Shown: positions 1 through 6,057 of the stretch, piece by piece
Numbering within the stretch: position 1 is the first letter of the stretch
Layout: every line of letters begins with the position of its first letter
Assembly (NCBI RefSeq): GCF_050864855.1
Contig: NZ_JBOZWW010000026.1
Span: 1 to 7,900, forward strand
Direction: 5' to 3'
Origin: Cardinium hertigii_C
Lineage (GTDB): Bacteria > Bacteroidota > Bacteroidia > Cytophagales > Amoebophilaceae
Length of the DNA: 7,900 bases
Program-made: the position numbers and the translations under genes
Notes under the pieces: generated by a model
Seen by the model: the letters and a program-made list of their open reading frames with translations, nothing else
The model's database searches: none
What the model was told of the DNA's origin: nothing

Positions 1-107
1 GGAATCGAATCAGATAACTGGAATAAAGGATGTTTCGGGTTAAGAAAACTAGATAAGCGTTGCTCAAACAAACGCTCAAGGCTATTATTTATTTTCTTAG
101 ATTTCAT
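1..107 (-). CDS. IS transposase, N-terminal part (runs off left edge)
   Basis: An open frame starts with ATG at 107 on the minus strand and continues for 35 codons to the window edge. The N-terminus is basic and then reads LERLFEQRLSSFLNPKHPL followed by FQLSDSI. The 'LNPKHPL..L...I' pattern resembles the start of IS5-type transposases, which commonly read 'L...HPL..LA..IDW' here. The start lies 100 bases inside the inverted repeat at 207-227, as expected for a transposase just inside its upstream IS end. The plus strand is also open here (1-144), but that translation looks like nothing known. The family call rests on a short stretch and could be a neighbouring DDE family. Confidence 0.6.
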   Translation of the reverse strand, partial: MKSKKINNSLERLFEQRLSSFLNPKHPLFQLSDSI

Positions 108-206
108 CCTTATTTTGCAAGCTTTTTATACAAAACAACTCTAAAACTGGTTATTAACCAATACAAATTTAACCATTTATTTGCTGATTAACAAATAATT
201 ATACAG

Positions 207-227
207 TATTTCAGGACCGACTATTTA
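207..227. repeat. IS terminal inverted repeat, left copy
   Basis: This 21-base segment (TATTTCAGGACCGACTATTT plus a final A) matches the reverse complement of 7676-7696 at 20 of 21 positions; the only difference is A/G at 216. Similarity stops sharply on both sides. It lies 100 bases upstream of the left transposase start and is read as the upstream (5') terminal repeat of that IS. Confidence 0.7.
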
Positions 228-248
228 CTGGTTCTCTCGCATCTATAT

Positions 249-369
249 TTAATTTTTCCTAGCTTTTCCCCTTGTCTTCAATTTTAGATATCATGCGGCC
301 ATAAGTTTGGAAAAGTTTTCAAAAGTAGATACCTGTTTTTTAGATCCGATTATTTTAGATTTTCTTTTC
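249..369 (-). pseudogene. Decayed coding remnant downstream of the RadC-like gene
   Basis: On the minus strand one frame reads SKKQVSTFENFSKLMAA, then a single TGA (291-293), then YLKLKTRGKARKN and a TAA (249-251). The stretches on both sides of the TGA are in the same frame and look protein-like, with a basic end. I do not recognise the protein. It may be the 3' remains of a gene cut by the neighbouring IS insertion. There is no start codon in good context, and the frame runs back into the end of the RadC-like gene. The stretch could also be chance, so the call is weak. No other gene or clear hairpin terminator is visible in 228-369. Confidence 0.25.
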
Positions 370-1080
370 CTATTTAATTTTTTGAATATCAGAATTAGAT
401 AAACCAGTAACACGTATAATTTTTTCTATTGAATATCCTTCCTCTAACATAGATTTAGCAATCTCCCTGTTCCTTTCTATCTTACCTTTTTCTTTTCCTA
501 CTAGGATACCCTCTAATTTACCTTTTTGTCTACTTATCTCTTTAGTTAATTTTATTTCTTCTTTAAATGTTTTCTCTAGATGATCTAGTCTTTTTTCAAA
601 GTTTTCTTTTAACTCAAAACTTGGAATATATTTAATACTTCTGCGGAGTTTATCCATAATCCTATGGTCCTCAAAACTATAATATCCAAAATACTTCCTT
701 TCTGATATAATTAAATGATCTATAACTTGAATATCTAATATCCTCCCTACTTGAATCATTCGATCCGTAGCATCTAAATCATGCAATGAAGGTGACATTT
801 CTCCAACAGGGTGGTTATGTATCATAATAATACCTGCCGCCTTCTTCTGAGAAGGAAAACACATGATCTCCTTTGGATCTACTGACGTAAAATATGAACT
901 ACCTACACTAACTAATTCTATATTTACAATAAGATTACGTATACTTAATGCTATCACCCACAAGTGTTCTTTACTTAAATCTGGTTTATCTTCTCTTTCC
1001 AGAATCATAAGCATCACATTATACGCATCAACCGCATCGTGAATCGCTATTTTATCCTGATTTCTTAAATAAATTAGCAT
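370..1080 (-). CDS. RadC-like JAB/MPN+ domain protein with Rpn-type C-terminal tail
   Basis: This protein has 236 residues. Residues 12-135 match the RadC-like JAB domain (older name DUF2466). They contain E55 in 'IELVS' and an intact JAMM metal motif HxHx7SxxD at H88, H90, S98 and D101 (HNHPVG...PSLHD), followed by the typical 'IDHLIISE'. E. coli RadC is no longer thought to be a repair enzyme. Such proteins are frequent on mobile elements, and their substrates are unclear. Residues 158-205 are charged and helical, with G-K-x-E/K repeats. Residues 207-236 are a module (AKSMLEEGYSIEKI, then VTGLSNSDI) almost identical to the end of the Rpn nuclease at 1708-2679. The RadC helix-hairpin-helix N-terminus is absent. 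It is the last gene of a three-gene minus-strand operon, 45 bases after the previous stop. The ATG at 1080 precedes the domain directly and is the natural start. Confidence 0.85.
   Translation of the reverse strand: MLIYLRNQDKIAIHDAVDAYNVMLMILEREDKPDLSKEHLWVIALSIRNLIVNIELVSVGSSYFTSVDPKEIMCFPSQKKAAGIIMIHNHPVGEMSPSLHDLDATDRMIQVGRILDIQVIDHLIISERKYFGYYSFEDHRIMDKLRRSIKYIPSFELKENFEKRLDHLEKTFKEEIKLTKEISRQKGKLEGILVGKEKGKIERNREIAKSMLEEGYSIEKIIRVTGLSNSDIQKIK
478..510. repeat. Dispersed repeat shared by two gene tails (copy 1)
   Basis: These 33 bases match 1852-1884 at 30 of 33 positions. Both lie in the G-K-rich part of the tail, here in the RadC-like gene and there in the Rpn nuclease gene. DNA-level identity this high between otherwise unrelated genes suggests recent tail exchange or gene conversion. 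Confidence 0.7.
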
Positions 1081-1125
1081 GATATTAGCCTATTTAGGTA
1101 ATATATTCAGTCAATAGATCATACA

Positions 1126-1692
1126 TCATTTTATCTGATTTATTTCTTCTTCTATGTATTGATCAATAAGATGTGATTTATCGTTCTTTCTACGTTTAGT
1201 AGCTACCTGTTTTTTAACAGAAGCGCCTATTTCTAAACTTGGAATCGAATAACGCTTACTTAAACGTATTTCATCCATTAAACCACTACCTTGAAAACTA
1301 TAATAACTCTTTTCTGTAATAATCAAATGATCTAAAATAGCTATACATATAATATTACCAACCTGGATCAATCTATCTGTAAGGTCTATATCCTCTTCTC
1401 TAGGATCTAATACACCAGTAGGACTATTATGAACTAAAACAATACCATATGCCTTTTTCTGTAGAGGCATATTAAATACCTCTGAAGGAATAGAAGCGGT
1501 ATCTAAGTAAGAACACATAGATACCAATTCTACATTTAAGATCATACGGTCTATATCTAAAGAAACCGTCCAAAAATTTTCTTTAGTAAGGTCTGGTTTA
1601 TCTTTAAGATTTAACAGCATATGCATAAGACCATATACATCATAGGGATCTCGTACCTTTTTATAGGAGATATCTTTGTTATCCATTGACAT
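1126..1692 (-). CDS. RadC-like JAB domain protein with broken metal site
   Basis: This 188-residue protein aligns with its neighbour (370-1080) position for position over the first 150 residues, including 'KPDL.KE..W', 'NVELVS' and 'LDHLIITE'. It is therefore a tandem duplicate of the RadC-like JAB domain. The JAMM motif is damaged: H88 is kept, but the second histidine is S90 (HNSPTG) and the serine at 98 is arginine, while E55 and D101 remain. Metal-dependent hydrolysis is unlikely. The protein may be a structural or regulatory partner, or a gene drifting toward loss, although its frame is fully open. The C-terminus is a basic stretch (KKQVATKRRKN) and lacks the Rpn-type module. ATG at 1692 is 15 bases after the nuclease stop, so the two genes are probably cotranscribed. 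ATG at 1686 is an equally possible start. Confidence 0.8.
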   Translation of the reverse strand: MSMDNKDISYKKVRDPYDVYGLMHMLLNLKDKPDLTKENFWTVSLDIDRMILNVELVSMCSYLDTASIPSEVFNMPLQKKAYGIVLVHNSPTGVLDPREEDIDLTDRLIQVGNIICIAILDHLIITEKSYYSFQGSGLMDEIRLSKRYSIPSLEIGASVKKQVATKRRKNDKSHLIDQYIEEEINQIK

Positions 1693-1707
1693 AACAATCT
1701 ATTTATT

Positions 1708-2679
1708 TTACTCAATATCTTGAATATCAGTAATAGACAAACCAGTAATAAGCACAATGTCTTCTATAGAATAACCTTGTAAAAGCATAGATTTAGCGAC
1801 TTGTATTTTGCCTTTTCTTTCACCTTCAGCTATACCCTCTAGCTTACCCTCTAGCTTACCTTTTTCTTGTCCTATTAGGATACCTTTTTTCTCTCCTATT
1901 AGGATACCTTCCTCCCTATATTTTTGTGCTACAGTTCTCATAAGATCTTCTTTGTCTTCTTTAGGAAAATGCTCCTTTATAATCTTTTCTAGATCTGGAT
2001 ACTTATCTTCTGGTAGTTTACTATCCGTATACCATAAGAAATTTCTTATATAAATATAACTTTTTTCTTTATCTAGGAGAAGACAAGATTTAAAGTTTTC
2101 TAAAAATTCTTCCCATAGCTTTAAAATATCTCTTGCATAAACATACTTCATAAAATATTCCATCATACCTAAATGTTCTTTCTGTTTGATTTGGTCATCT
2201 GGCATGGAATATAGGTCTACCAACTGGTAATCACCTCCCATAAACTCTTTAGCAAGACTAGGTTCTACAAACAAGTCCCATAGACTTCTTGGCGCATTAA
2301 AAGGTCTAGTACCGTGATACAGTATTATTGGAATCACCAACGGTAACTTTGATTGATGTTTTGTTTTATGCCTTTCTATCAATAAAAAAATATATTTCCA
2401 TAGCTTAAACGCTGTCCAATAATTAGGACGAACTTCCGCTTCAATAAGGGTATATATAAACGCTTTTTCATTATTTTTCATCTTGATAGAGAATACCAAG
2501 TCACTAAATTTCTGCTTTAAATCTTCTTCTACATATGACTCTTTTTCTACTTTAAGTGTACCCAGATCTAATATTGACTTACAGGATTCTGGTAAATAAT
2601 GGCTGATAAACTGCTGAGCAGCTATTGGATCAGATAAGATTTTTTTAGCTAATCCATCGTGCTTTAAATGCTCTTCCAT
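1708..2679 (-). CDS. Rpn family PD-(D/E)XK nuclease / putative transposase
   Basis: This 323-residue protein has the organization of the Rpn family (recombination-promoting nucleases, formerly 'transposase_31'), close to the usual length of about 290-330 residues. The N-terminus has the family pattern (KHDGLAKKILSDP, then 'FISHYLP'). D60 lies in 'FSDLVFSI', the acidic strand IYTLIEAEV follows at residues 75-83, and 'VIPIILYHG' comes at 115-123. Family members cut DNA and some act in anti-phage defence; E. coli RpnA is a DNA endonuclease. The usual core triplet is E-H-Q, whereas here it is E80-A81-E82. Residues 256-292 are tandem G-x-x-x-G-x repeats encoded by 12- and 24-base DNA repeats. Residues 294-323 are a possible helix-turn-helix-like module (AKSMLLQGYSIEDI, then ITGLSITDI). 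It is the first gene of an operon with two RadC-like genes. An AGGA lies 13-14 bases before the ATG. Confidence 0.88.
   Translation of the reverse strand: MEEHLKHDGLAKKILSDPIAAQQFISHYLPESCKSILDLGTLKVEKESYVEEDLKQKFSDLVFSIKMKNNEKAFIYTLIEAEVRPNYWTAFKLWKYIFLLIERHKTKHQSKLPLVIPIILYHGTRPFNAPRSLWDLFVEPSLAKEFMGGDYQLVDLYSMPDDQIKQKEHLGMMEYFMKYVYARDILKLWEEFLENFKSCLLLDKEKSYIYIRNFLWYTDSKLPEDKYPDLEKIIKEHFPKEDKEDLMRTVAQKYREEGILIGEKKGILIGQEKGKLEGKLEGIAEGERKGKIQVAKSMLLQGYSIEDIVLITGLSITDIQDIE
1835..1858. repeat. Tandem repeat, two 12-base units, in rpn
   Basis: The unit CCCTCTAGCTTA occurs twice head to tail (1835-1846 and 1847-1858). It encodes the repeated K-L-E-G of the nuclease linker. The unit is in frame, so copy-number change would lengthen or shorten the linker without breaking the gene. 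Confidence 0.8.
1852..1884. repeat. Dispersed repeat shared by two gene tails (copy 2)
   Basis: Partner of 478-510 (30 of 33 positions identical). It covers the second K-L-E-G unit and the first G-I-L-I-G unit of the nuclease linker. Confidence 0.7.
1871..1910. repeat. Tandem repeat with 24-base period in rpn
   Basis: CCTATTAGGATACCTT occurs at 1871-1886 and again at 1895-1910, spaced by exactly 24 bases (8 codons). It gives the peptide repeat GILIGEKK / GILIGQEK. Together with the adjacent 12-base repeat it makes a slippage-prone but frame-preserving linker. Confidence 0.8.
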
Positions 2680-2773
2680 AAAAATAGCTTCCTACAAAGT
2701 GTTTGAGTAATAATTACTTAAATGTATTTAATATTACATATATAATCTATTTATATCTATTAAGTTACATAAA

Positions 2774-2790
2774 AGAATATTATATATTCT
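2774..2790 (-). terminator. Possible weak terminator after the traG cluster
   Basis: A perfect inverted repeat (AGAATAT, 3-base loop, ATATTCT) starts 7 bases after the stop of the last ORF of the traG cluster and is followed on the minus strand by TTTTAT. The stem is almost all A-T, so it would be a weak terminator. It also sits about 100 bases upstream of the rpn start, in a 118-base gap that must hold the rpn promoter. Its role could equally be operator-like. Confidence 0.3.
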
Positions 2791-2797
2791 ATGTCTA

Positions 2798-3040
2798 TTA
2801 ATACTCCGAAAGTAATTCTTCCAGATCTATATACTTGTCTTCTGAATCTAGTATGTTATCGCTATAATCTACTTTTAAGATGGTGCTGTCAAATAATATA
2901 AGTGTAAAAGCATCTATCCAATTTAGGTTTTCTGCTGCATTCGACCTATTGTACCAACAGACTGATTCAAATGGTAAAGTGTTAAAATAGGCTACTACAT
3001 CTTTGTATTTAAACGTCAATTCTGGATAATGGTTACACAA
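2798..3040 (-). CDS. Short unrecognised ORF overlapping the end of traG; possible gene fragment
   Basis: The frame has no ATG near its beginning. The only usual start is TTG at 3040, inside the last codons of traG (8-base overlap). The upstream stop is only a few codons earlier, so the ORF is at most about 86 codons. The peptide (CNHYPELTFKYKDVVAYFN ..., then NLNWIDAFTLILFD, then an acidic end) is rich in aromatic and acidic residues. It reads like the interior or C-terminal part of a larger protein. A distant resemblance to cytoplasmic ends of bacterial two-pore-type channel proteins is possible but not shown. It is either a translationally coupled small gene or, as likely, a 3' fragment left by a deletion fused to the traG end. 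Confidence 0.4.
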   Translation of the reverse strand: MCNHYPELTFKYKDVVAYFNTLPFESVCWYNRSNAAENLNWIDAFTLILFDSTILKVDYSDNILDSEDKYIDLEELLSEY

Positions 3041-4931
3041 CCAGTGTATTGACTTCTTCTTTTATTCTTTTTGTATTTTCAATAATAGATGCAGCATCAA
3101 TTACTGCTACATCTGGTAATTCTTTTAGATACTTATTTTTAAACTGTTTGTCGTAATCTGACACAGGTTTAAACTGTTCTTGAAAAAACGTACCCTCACT
3201 CTCTACTACTTTGCCTGCAAAGTAGCCAACTTCAAAATTTGAAAACTCATTAGACTGGATTACGTCTTTATCATGGATAGTGACGTTTTCTCCTCGGGTA
3301 GTATTGGGACTTTTCGAATCAGGATGATAGGTTTCTGAGGAGCTAGTAGATTTTATGATATGCGCTTCTTTACCAAATAAAGAACTCGCATAACCTAATG
3401 ATTCAACCCCACAACTCCCTATAAATTGATTGGTTAATATATCTCTGAGTTTTTTAGCTCCTCCATACCCATACGTATCCTCTAATTGCGCATTAGATTG
3501 AATACAAGCAATCGTACTAATCCCATATTTCCTTGCGGTAGCAGGAACTTCTGAAATATCTGGTATATATAACGTAGGCAACTCATCTATGGCTACAAAG
3601 CTCTTAGTTCTGCTATGCCCATACATAGATTTAAAACATACCGTAAGGAGTAAAGATATTACTGGACTAAAAGCCGATTTAGCAGGAGGAAAGTTCCCAA
3701 TACAGAGTAACGTAGGTGCAGTACTATCATTGATCGTCAGGTTTATTTCATTTTTACTTAACACCCAAAACAAATCATTATTTATAAGGGGAAGTAAACT
3801 CGTTTTAAAACTGGCTAGAATACCTATTAATTGGGCGGATGACTTCTCTCCTCCCTTATACGCATCAAATATAGAACTAGAATATATATAGGCTTCTTCA
3901 TCTTGTTCTATTAAACCTAATAGCTTATCTATAGGTTTTGTAGATAACATCAATACATGGGGTAACGTACAATACTTTGGGGCTTTATTAGACATATATA
4001 TGATCATCCCCTGTAAAAGCGATTTAGTACTTACATGCCAAAAATCATCCTTTTTTCCAGGATTAAGGTTTTTTAACAATACCGTTACATATTCTTCTAA
4101 ATAGGCTCTATTTGATATATAAACAGGATCTATAGGATTTATACGACTACTTTTATTCAAATCTGTGAAGTTAATCGTTTTAAATGAAAGCTTTTTTCTC
4201 TCTTTTTCTGGTAACCTGTAATAGCAATTATAGACAAATTTAGATAAACAGCATTTTATTGTAGGATCTAATTGATTCCCTTCAAAATTATAATCATATA
4301 CAATGCCACAATAACCTTTTTTAATCATTGCATACAATATTGGTTCTAAAACATAGATACTTTTACCACTTCCAGCGCCACCTAGGATATAGATACCTCT
4401 TTGGGGATTATTGATGGGTAGTTTACCATTTTTAGTAGGTATAGCTATACTAAAAGGCGATGTTTTATCGTAGCCTTTTGGAAGGCTTACCACGTTTTTA
4501 TCCCTTTTTACAAAGGGTTTTATATCGCCATGAGACAAAAATGGGATAGCGAAATAGACTAAAAAAAGTATAAACAAATGGGAAGGAAAAGAGGTATATG
4601 ACTTTAAACAATTATAGGAATATAGATAGAGGCATGTTCTTTCGAAATAGACGAAACAAATCGTAAATAGTAACCAGAAAGAAAGTATTACTAGAGGTAT
4701 CCAACTTTTATTTTTATCCAAGGCATTGGCTATAAATGTTTTTAATCTATCCCAGGCTAAAAAAGAAATAGACCCTACTAAAATTAGTCTAGTATGCAAC
4801 CCGTATTTTGACTTAAATGCGTATTCAACGGCCCATTTAAGGTATCGGTCATTTAGATGTATACCACTTAATTTCAGCCAATAAAGTGTTTGAAACAAGA
4901 ATAAGGCTAGAAAAAAATAAAATACTACCAT
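3033..4931 (-). CDS. traG: TraG/VirD4-family type IV coupling protein (T4CP)
   Basis: This 632-residue protein is an inner-membrane ATPase that links the relaxase-DNA complex to a conjugation channel. Hydrophobic segments lie near residues 3-18, 48-62, 78-97 and 116-133. The first half of the ATPase domain holds the Walker A motif GGAGSGKS at 184-191, followed by 'GIVYDYNFEG' (209-218), which matches the 'YD.K' strand of this family. Walker B is FVAIDELPTL, with D449 and E450, and the 'ACIQSNAQLEDTYG' stretch (475-488) is the family Q motif. All catalytic motifs are intact and the length is normal for a Bacteroidota TraG/MobC-type protein. Its ATG shares one base with the stop of the small ORF upstream (TAATG), implying translational coupling. 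The only other mobilization gene in the window is the broken relaxase at 6256-7682, so any channel must be encoded elsewhere. Confidence 0.9.
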   Translation of the reverse strand: MVVFYFFLALFLFQTLYWLKLSGIHLNDRYLKWAVEYAFKSKYGLHTRLILVGSISFLAWDRLKTFIANALDKNKSWIPLVILSFWLLFTICFVYFERTCLYLYSYNCLKSYTSFPSHLFILFLVYFAIPFLSHGDIKPFVKRDKNVVSLPKGYDKTSPFSIAIPTKNGKLPINNPQRGIYILGGAGSGKSIYVLEPILYAMIKKGYCGIVYDYNFEGNQLDPTIKCCLSKFVYNCYYRLPEKERKKLSFKTINFTDLNKSSRINPIDPVYISNRAYLEEYVTVLLKNLNPGKKDDFWHVSTKSLLQGMIIYMSNKAPKYCTLPHVLMLSTKPIDKLLGLIEQDEEAYIYSSSIFDAYKGGEKSSAQLIGILASFKTSLLPLINNDLFWVLSKNEINLTINDSTAPTLLCIGNFPPAKSAFSPVISLLLTVCFKSMYGHSRTKSFVAIDELPTLYIPDISEVPATARKYGISTIACIQSNAQLEDTYGYGGAKKLRDILTNQFIGSCGVESLGYASSLFGKEAHIIKSTSSSETYHPDSKSPNTTRGENVTIHDKDVIQSNEFSNFEVGYFAGKVVESEGTFFQEQFKPVSDYDKQFKNKYLKELPDVAVIDAASIIENTKRIKEEVNTLVV

Positions 4932-5098
4932 TAGTACCTAAATGGTTTTCTTTTTACTAGTTTTCTGCTTCTATATCCGTTTCCTATAACGCTTACTATT
5001 TTTTTCTGTATAGATAATCCAGAAGCTTTAATAAAAGCATTCATATCAACACCTGACTGAATTAATTTTTCTAATATTATTTTAATTTTATCTTCCAT
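4931..5098 (-). pseudogene. Rpn-tail mini-protein, C-terminally truncated copy (55 aa), coupled to traG
   Basis: ATG at 5098 opens a 55-codon frame beginning MEDKIKIILEKLIQSGVDM, then 'FIKASGLSIQKK', ending GYRSRKLVKRKPFRY. The first 35 residues match the start of the intact 90-residue protein at 5694-5966 (MEDRIK..., GVD, KASGLSI). The second module is missing, so it is a 3'-truncated paralog or a reading-frame remnant. Its TAA (4931-4933) overlaps the traG ATG by one base. Even if the product has no job, translating this ORF may deliver ribosomes to traG, which could explain why the frame has stayed open. Confidence 0.55.
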
Positions 5099-5130
5099 AT
5101 TGATATAAATTTTATATGGTTAGGATATAT

Positions 5131-5319
5131 CTAATTAAAAATACTATTTTTATTTTTTATATTGGATTCTAATTTATCTATTATTGTATAAGGTATATCT
5201 GTTACTTTAACTATTTCATCTTTTTTATAACCAAGAAATATCATTTTATTTGCTATTTCTATTGTTCGTTTTTTATATCCTATATACTTTCCATAACATG
5301 TATAATTACTTTTTACCAT
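5131..5319 (-). pseudogene. Rpn-tail mini-protein, N-terminally truncated copy (62 aa)
   Basis: ATG at 5319 begins a 62-residue frame (MVKSNYTCYGKYIGYKKRT, then IEIANKMIFLGYKKDEIVKV). It matches residues 41-82 of the intact 90-residue paralog at 5694-5966, including 'YG.Y.G..K', 'IA..MI.LGYKKD.IVKVT' and 'I..L'. The first module is missing, so this is the complement of the truncated copy that follows it 32 bases downstream. The glycine and leucine of the 'TGLS' motif are changed (TDIP). Very high A+T and truncation suggest decay, but the frame is open and expression cannot be excluded. Confidence 0.5.
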
Positions 5320-5338
5320 GACAGTATTTATTATTATT

Positions 5339-5594
5339 TTATAATATTTTAGTATTAAAAATACTTTCTAATTTTTTTAATTTTTTATTAGATATTCCGG
5401 TTATGTTAGTTATTTCTTTTTTATCATAACCAATTACTATCATTTTACACGCTATTTCCAGTAATTTTTTTAGCTTTTATATATTTTTCATGGTCTATAG
5501 GACTTATTTCTTTTATTTCTTTTTTTGGTAACTTATATTTTTTTAGGTTAATATATTTATCAACTACTGATGTGATAAAATTTTCTATATTCAT
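5339..5594 (-). pseudogene. Rpn-tail mini-protein, frameshifted copy
   Basis: ATG at 5594 opens a frame reading MNIENFITSVVDKYINLKK ..., 'KEIKEISPID', 'KYIKAKK', which then hits TAA at 5445-5447. Moving the frame at a run of seven A (plus-strand T7, 5465-5471) restores the homologous continuation LLEIACKMIVIGYDKKEI, then TNITGISNKK, to a TAA at 5339. The 256-base span is one base more than a multiple of three. Against the intact paralog the run best fits a loss of two A from nine, or equivalently a gain of one. A homopolymer run of this kind can be read through by transcriptional slippage, and it is also a common sequencing-error site. Confidence 0.6.
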
Positions 5595-5693
5595 TTTATT
5601 TTTATTTTACATATTTTTTATATTTTAATTTGTATATTATAATATAGTTTAATTTTATTAAAAATCATAATTTTTTATCTTAAAAATAGCAGT
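5595..5693. other. Very AT-rich spacer
   Basis: Almost only A and T, with no coding frame of note and no GC-containing stem. It separates the intact and the frameshifted mini-protein copies and is probably worn non-coding DNA. Confidence 0.4.
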
Positions 5694-5966
5694 TTATTTT
5701 TTAGTTTTTGTTTTAGCTTTTAGGTCTTCTATTTTAGAGCTGTACATGCCAGTAACTTTTACTATATCATCTTTTTTATATCCAAGATCTATCATTCTAT
5801 AGGCTATTTCTAGTAGTTTTTTTCTAGATCCTACATATCTTCCATAGGCTACCGGGCTAATTTCTTCTATTTCTTTTATAGATAGTCCAGAAGCTTTAAG
5901 AATAATTTCTAAGTCTACTCCTTCTTTAATAAGTTCTTCTACCATTGACTTAATTCTATCTTCCAT
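5694..5966 (-). CDS. Stand-alone Rpn-tail protein, two modules (90 aa)
   Basis: The only complete member of a four-copy tandem family. It has two repeats of the same 30-residue module. Module 1 (8-37) reads MVEELIKEGVDLEII, then 'KASGLSIKEIEEIS'. Module 2 (54-83) reads IAYRMIDLGYKKDDIVKV, then 'TGMYSSKIEDLK'. A short tyrosine/glycine linker (YGRYVGSRKK) joins them and the tail is lysine-rich. The same module ends the Rpn nuclease and one RadC-like protein in this window. The pattern of two short helices around a 'tGls' turn could be helix-turn-helix-like or a protein-interaction unit. By analogy with the C-terminal inhibitor made by enterobacterial rpn genes, it could bind and restrain the nuclease; this is inference. 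It lies at the head of the minus-strand cluster leading to traG and is divergent from the relaxase. Confidence 0.65.
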   Translation of the reverse strand: MEDRIKSMVEELIKEGVDLEIILKASGLSIKEIEEISPVAYGRYVGSRKKLLEIAYRMIDLGYKKDDIVKVTGMYSSKIEDLKAKTKTKK

Positions 5967-6057
5967 ATTTATGTAATTAATTTTATTAAAACTGTTAAAA
6001 TTTAGATAGCATAAATATACTATATATCTTTATAAAAAACACGTTATCATACAAATA

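Larger units (their letters stand above)
1708..1941 (-). other. Possible internal start making a stand-alone Rpn tail (77 aa)
   Basis: M247 of the nuclease (ATG at 1939-1941) has AGAAG just upstream. Initiation there would release the repeat region and C-terminal module alone, beginning MRTVAQKYREEG. In enterobacterial rpn genes, internal starts make small C-terminal proteins (RpnS) that inhibit the full-length nuclease. No promoter can be claimed from the sequence, and Bacteroidota rely little on Shine-Dalgarno sites, so this is only a candidate. Confidence 0.2.

Noticed and set aside
1..144. Plus-strand open frame at the left edge as a transposase C-terminus
   Set aside because: The minus strand gives a better transposase-like N-terminus with an ATG at a sensible distance from the terminal repeat. 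The plus frame is its shadow.
1835..1910. Short regular repeats as a CRISPR array or iterons
   Set aside because: There are only two copies of each unit, they have codon periodicity, and they lie inside a coding gene where they encode a repeated linker.
1808..2053. Plus-strand ORF of 81 codons
   Set aside because: It lies antisense within the Rpn nuclease gene. Its proline/serine-rich peptide is the mirror of the G-K repeat DNA, not a protein.
3589..3891. Plus-strand ORF of 100 codons
   Set aside because: Antisense to the TraG ATPase domain, which is clearly coding on the other strand.
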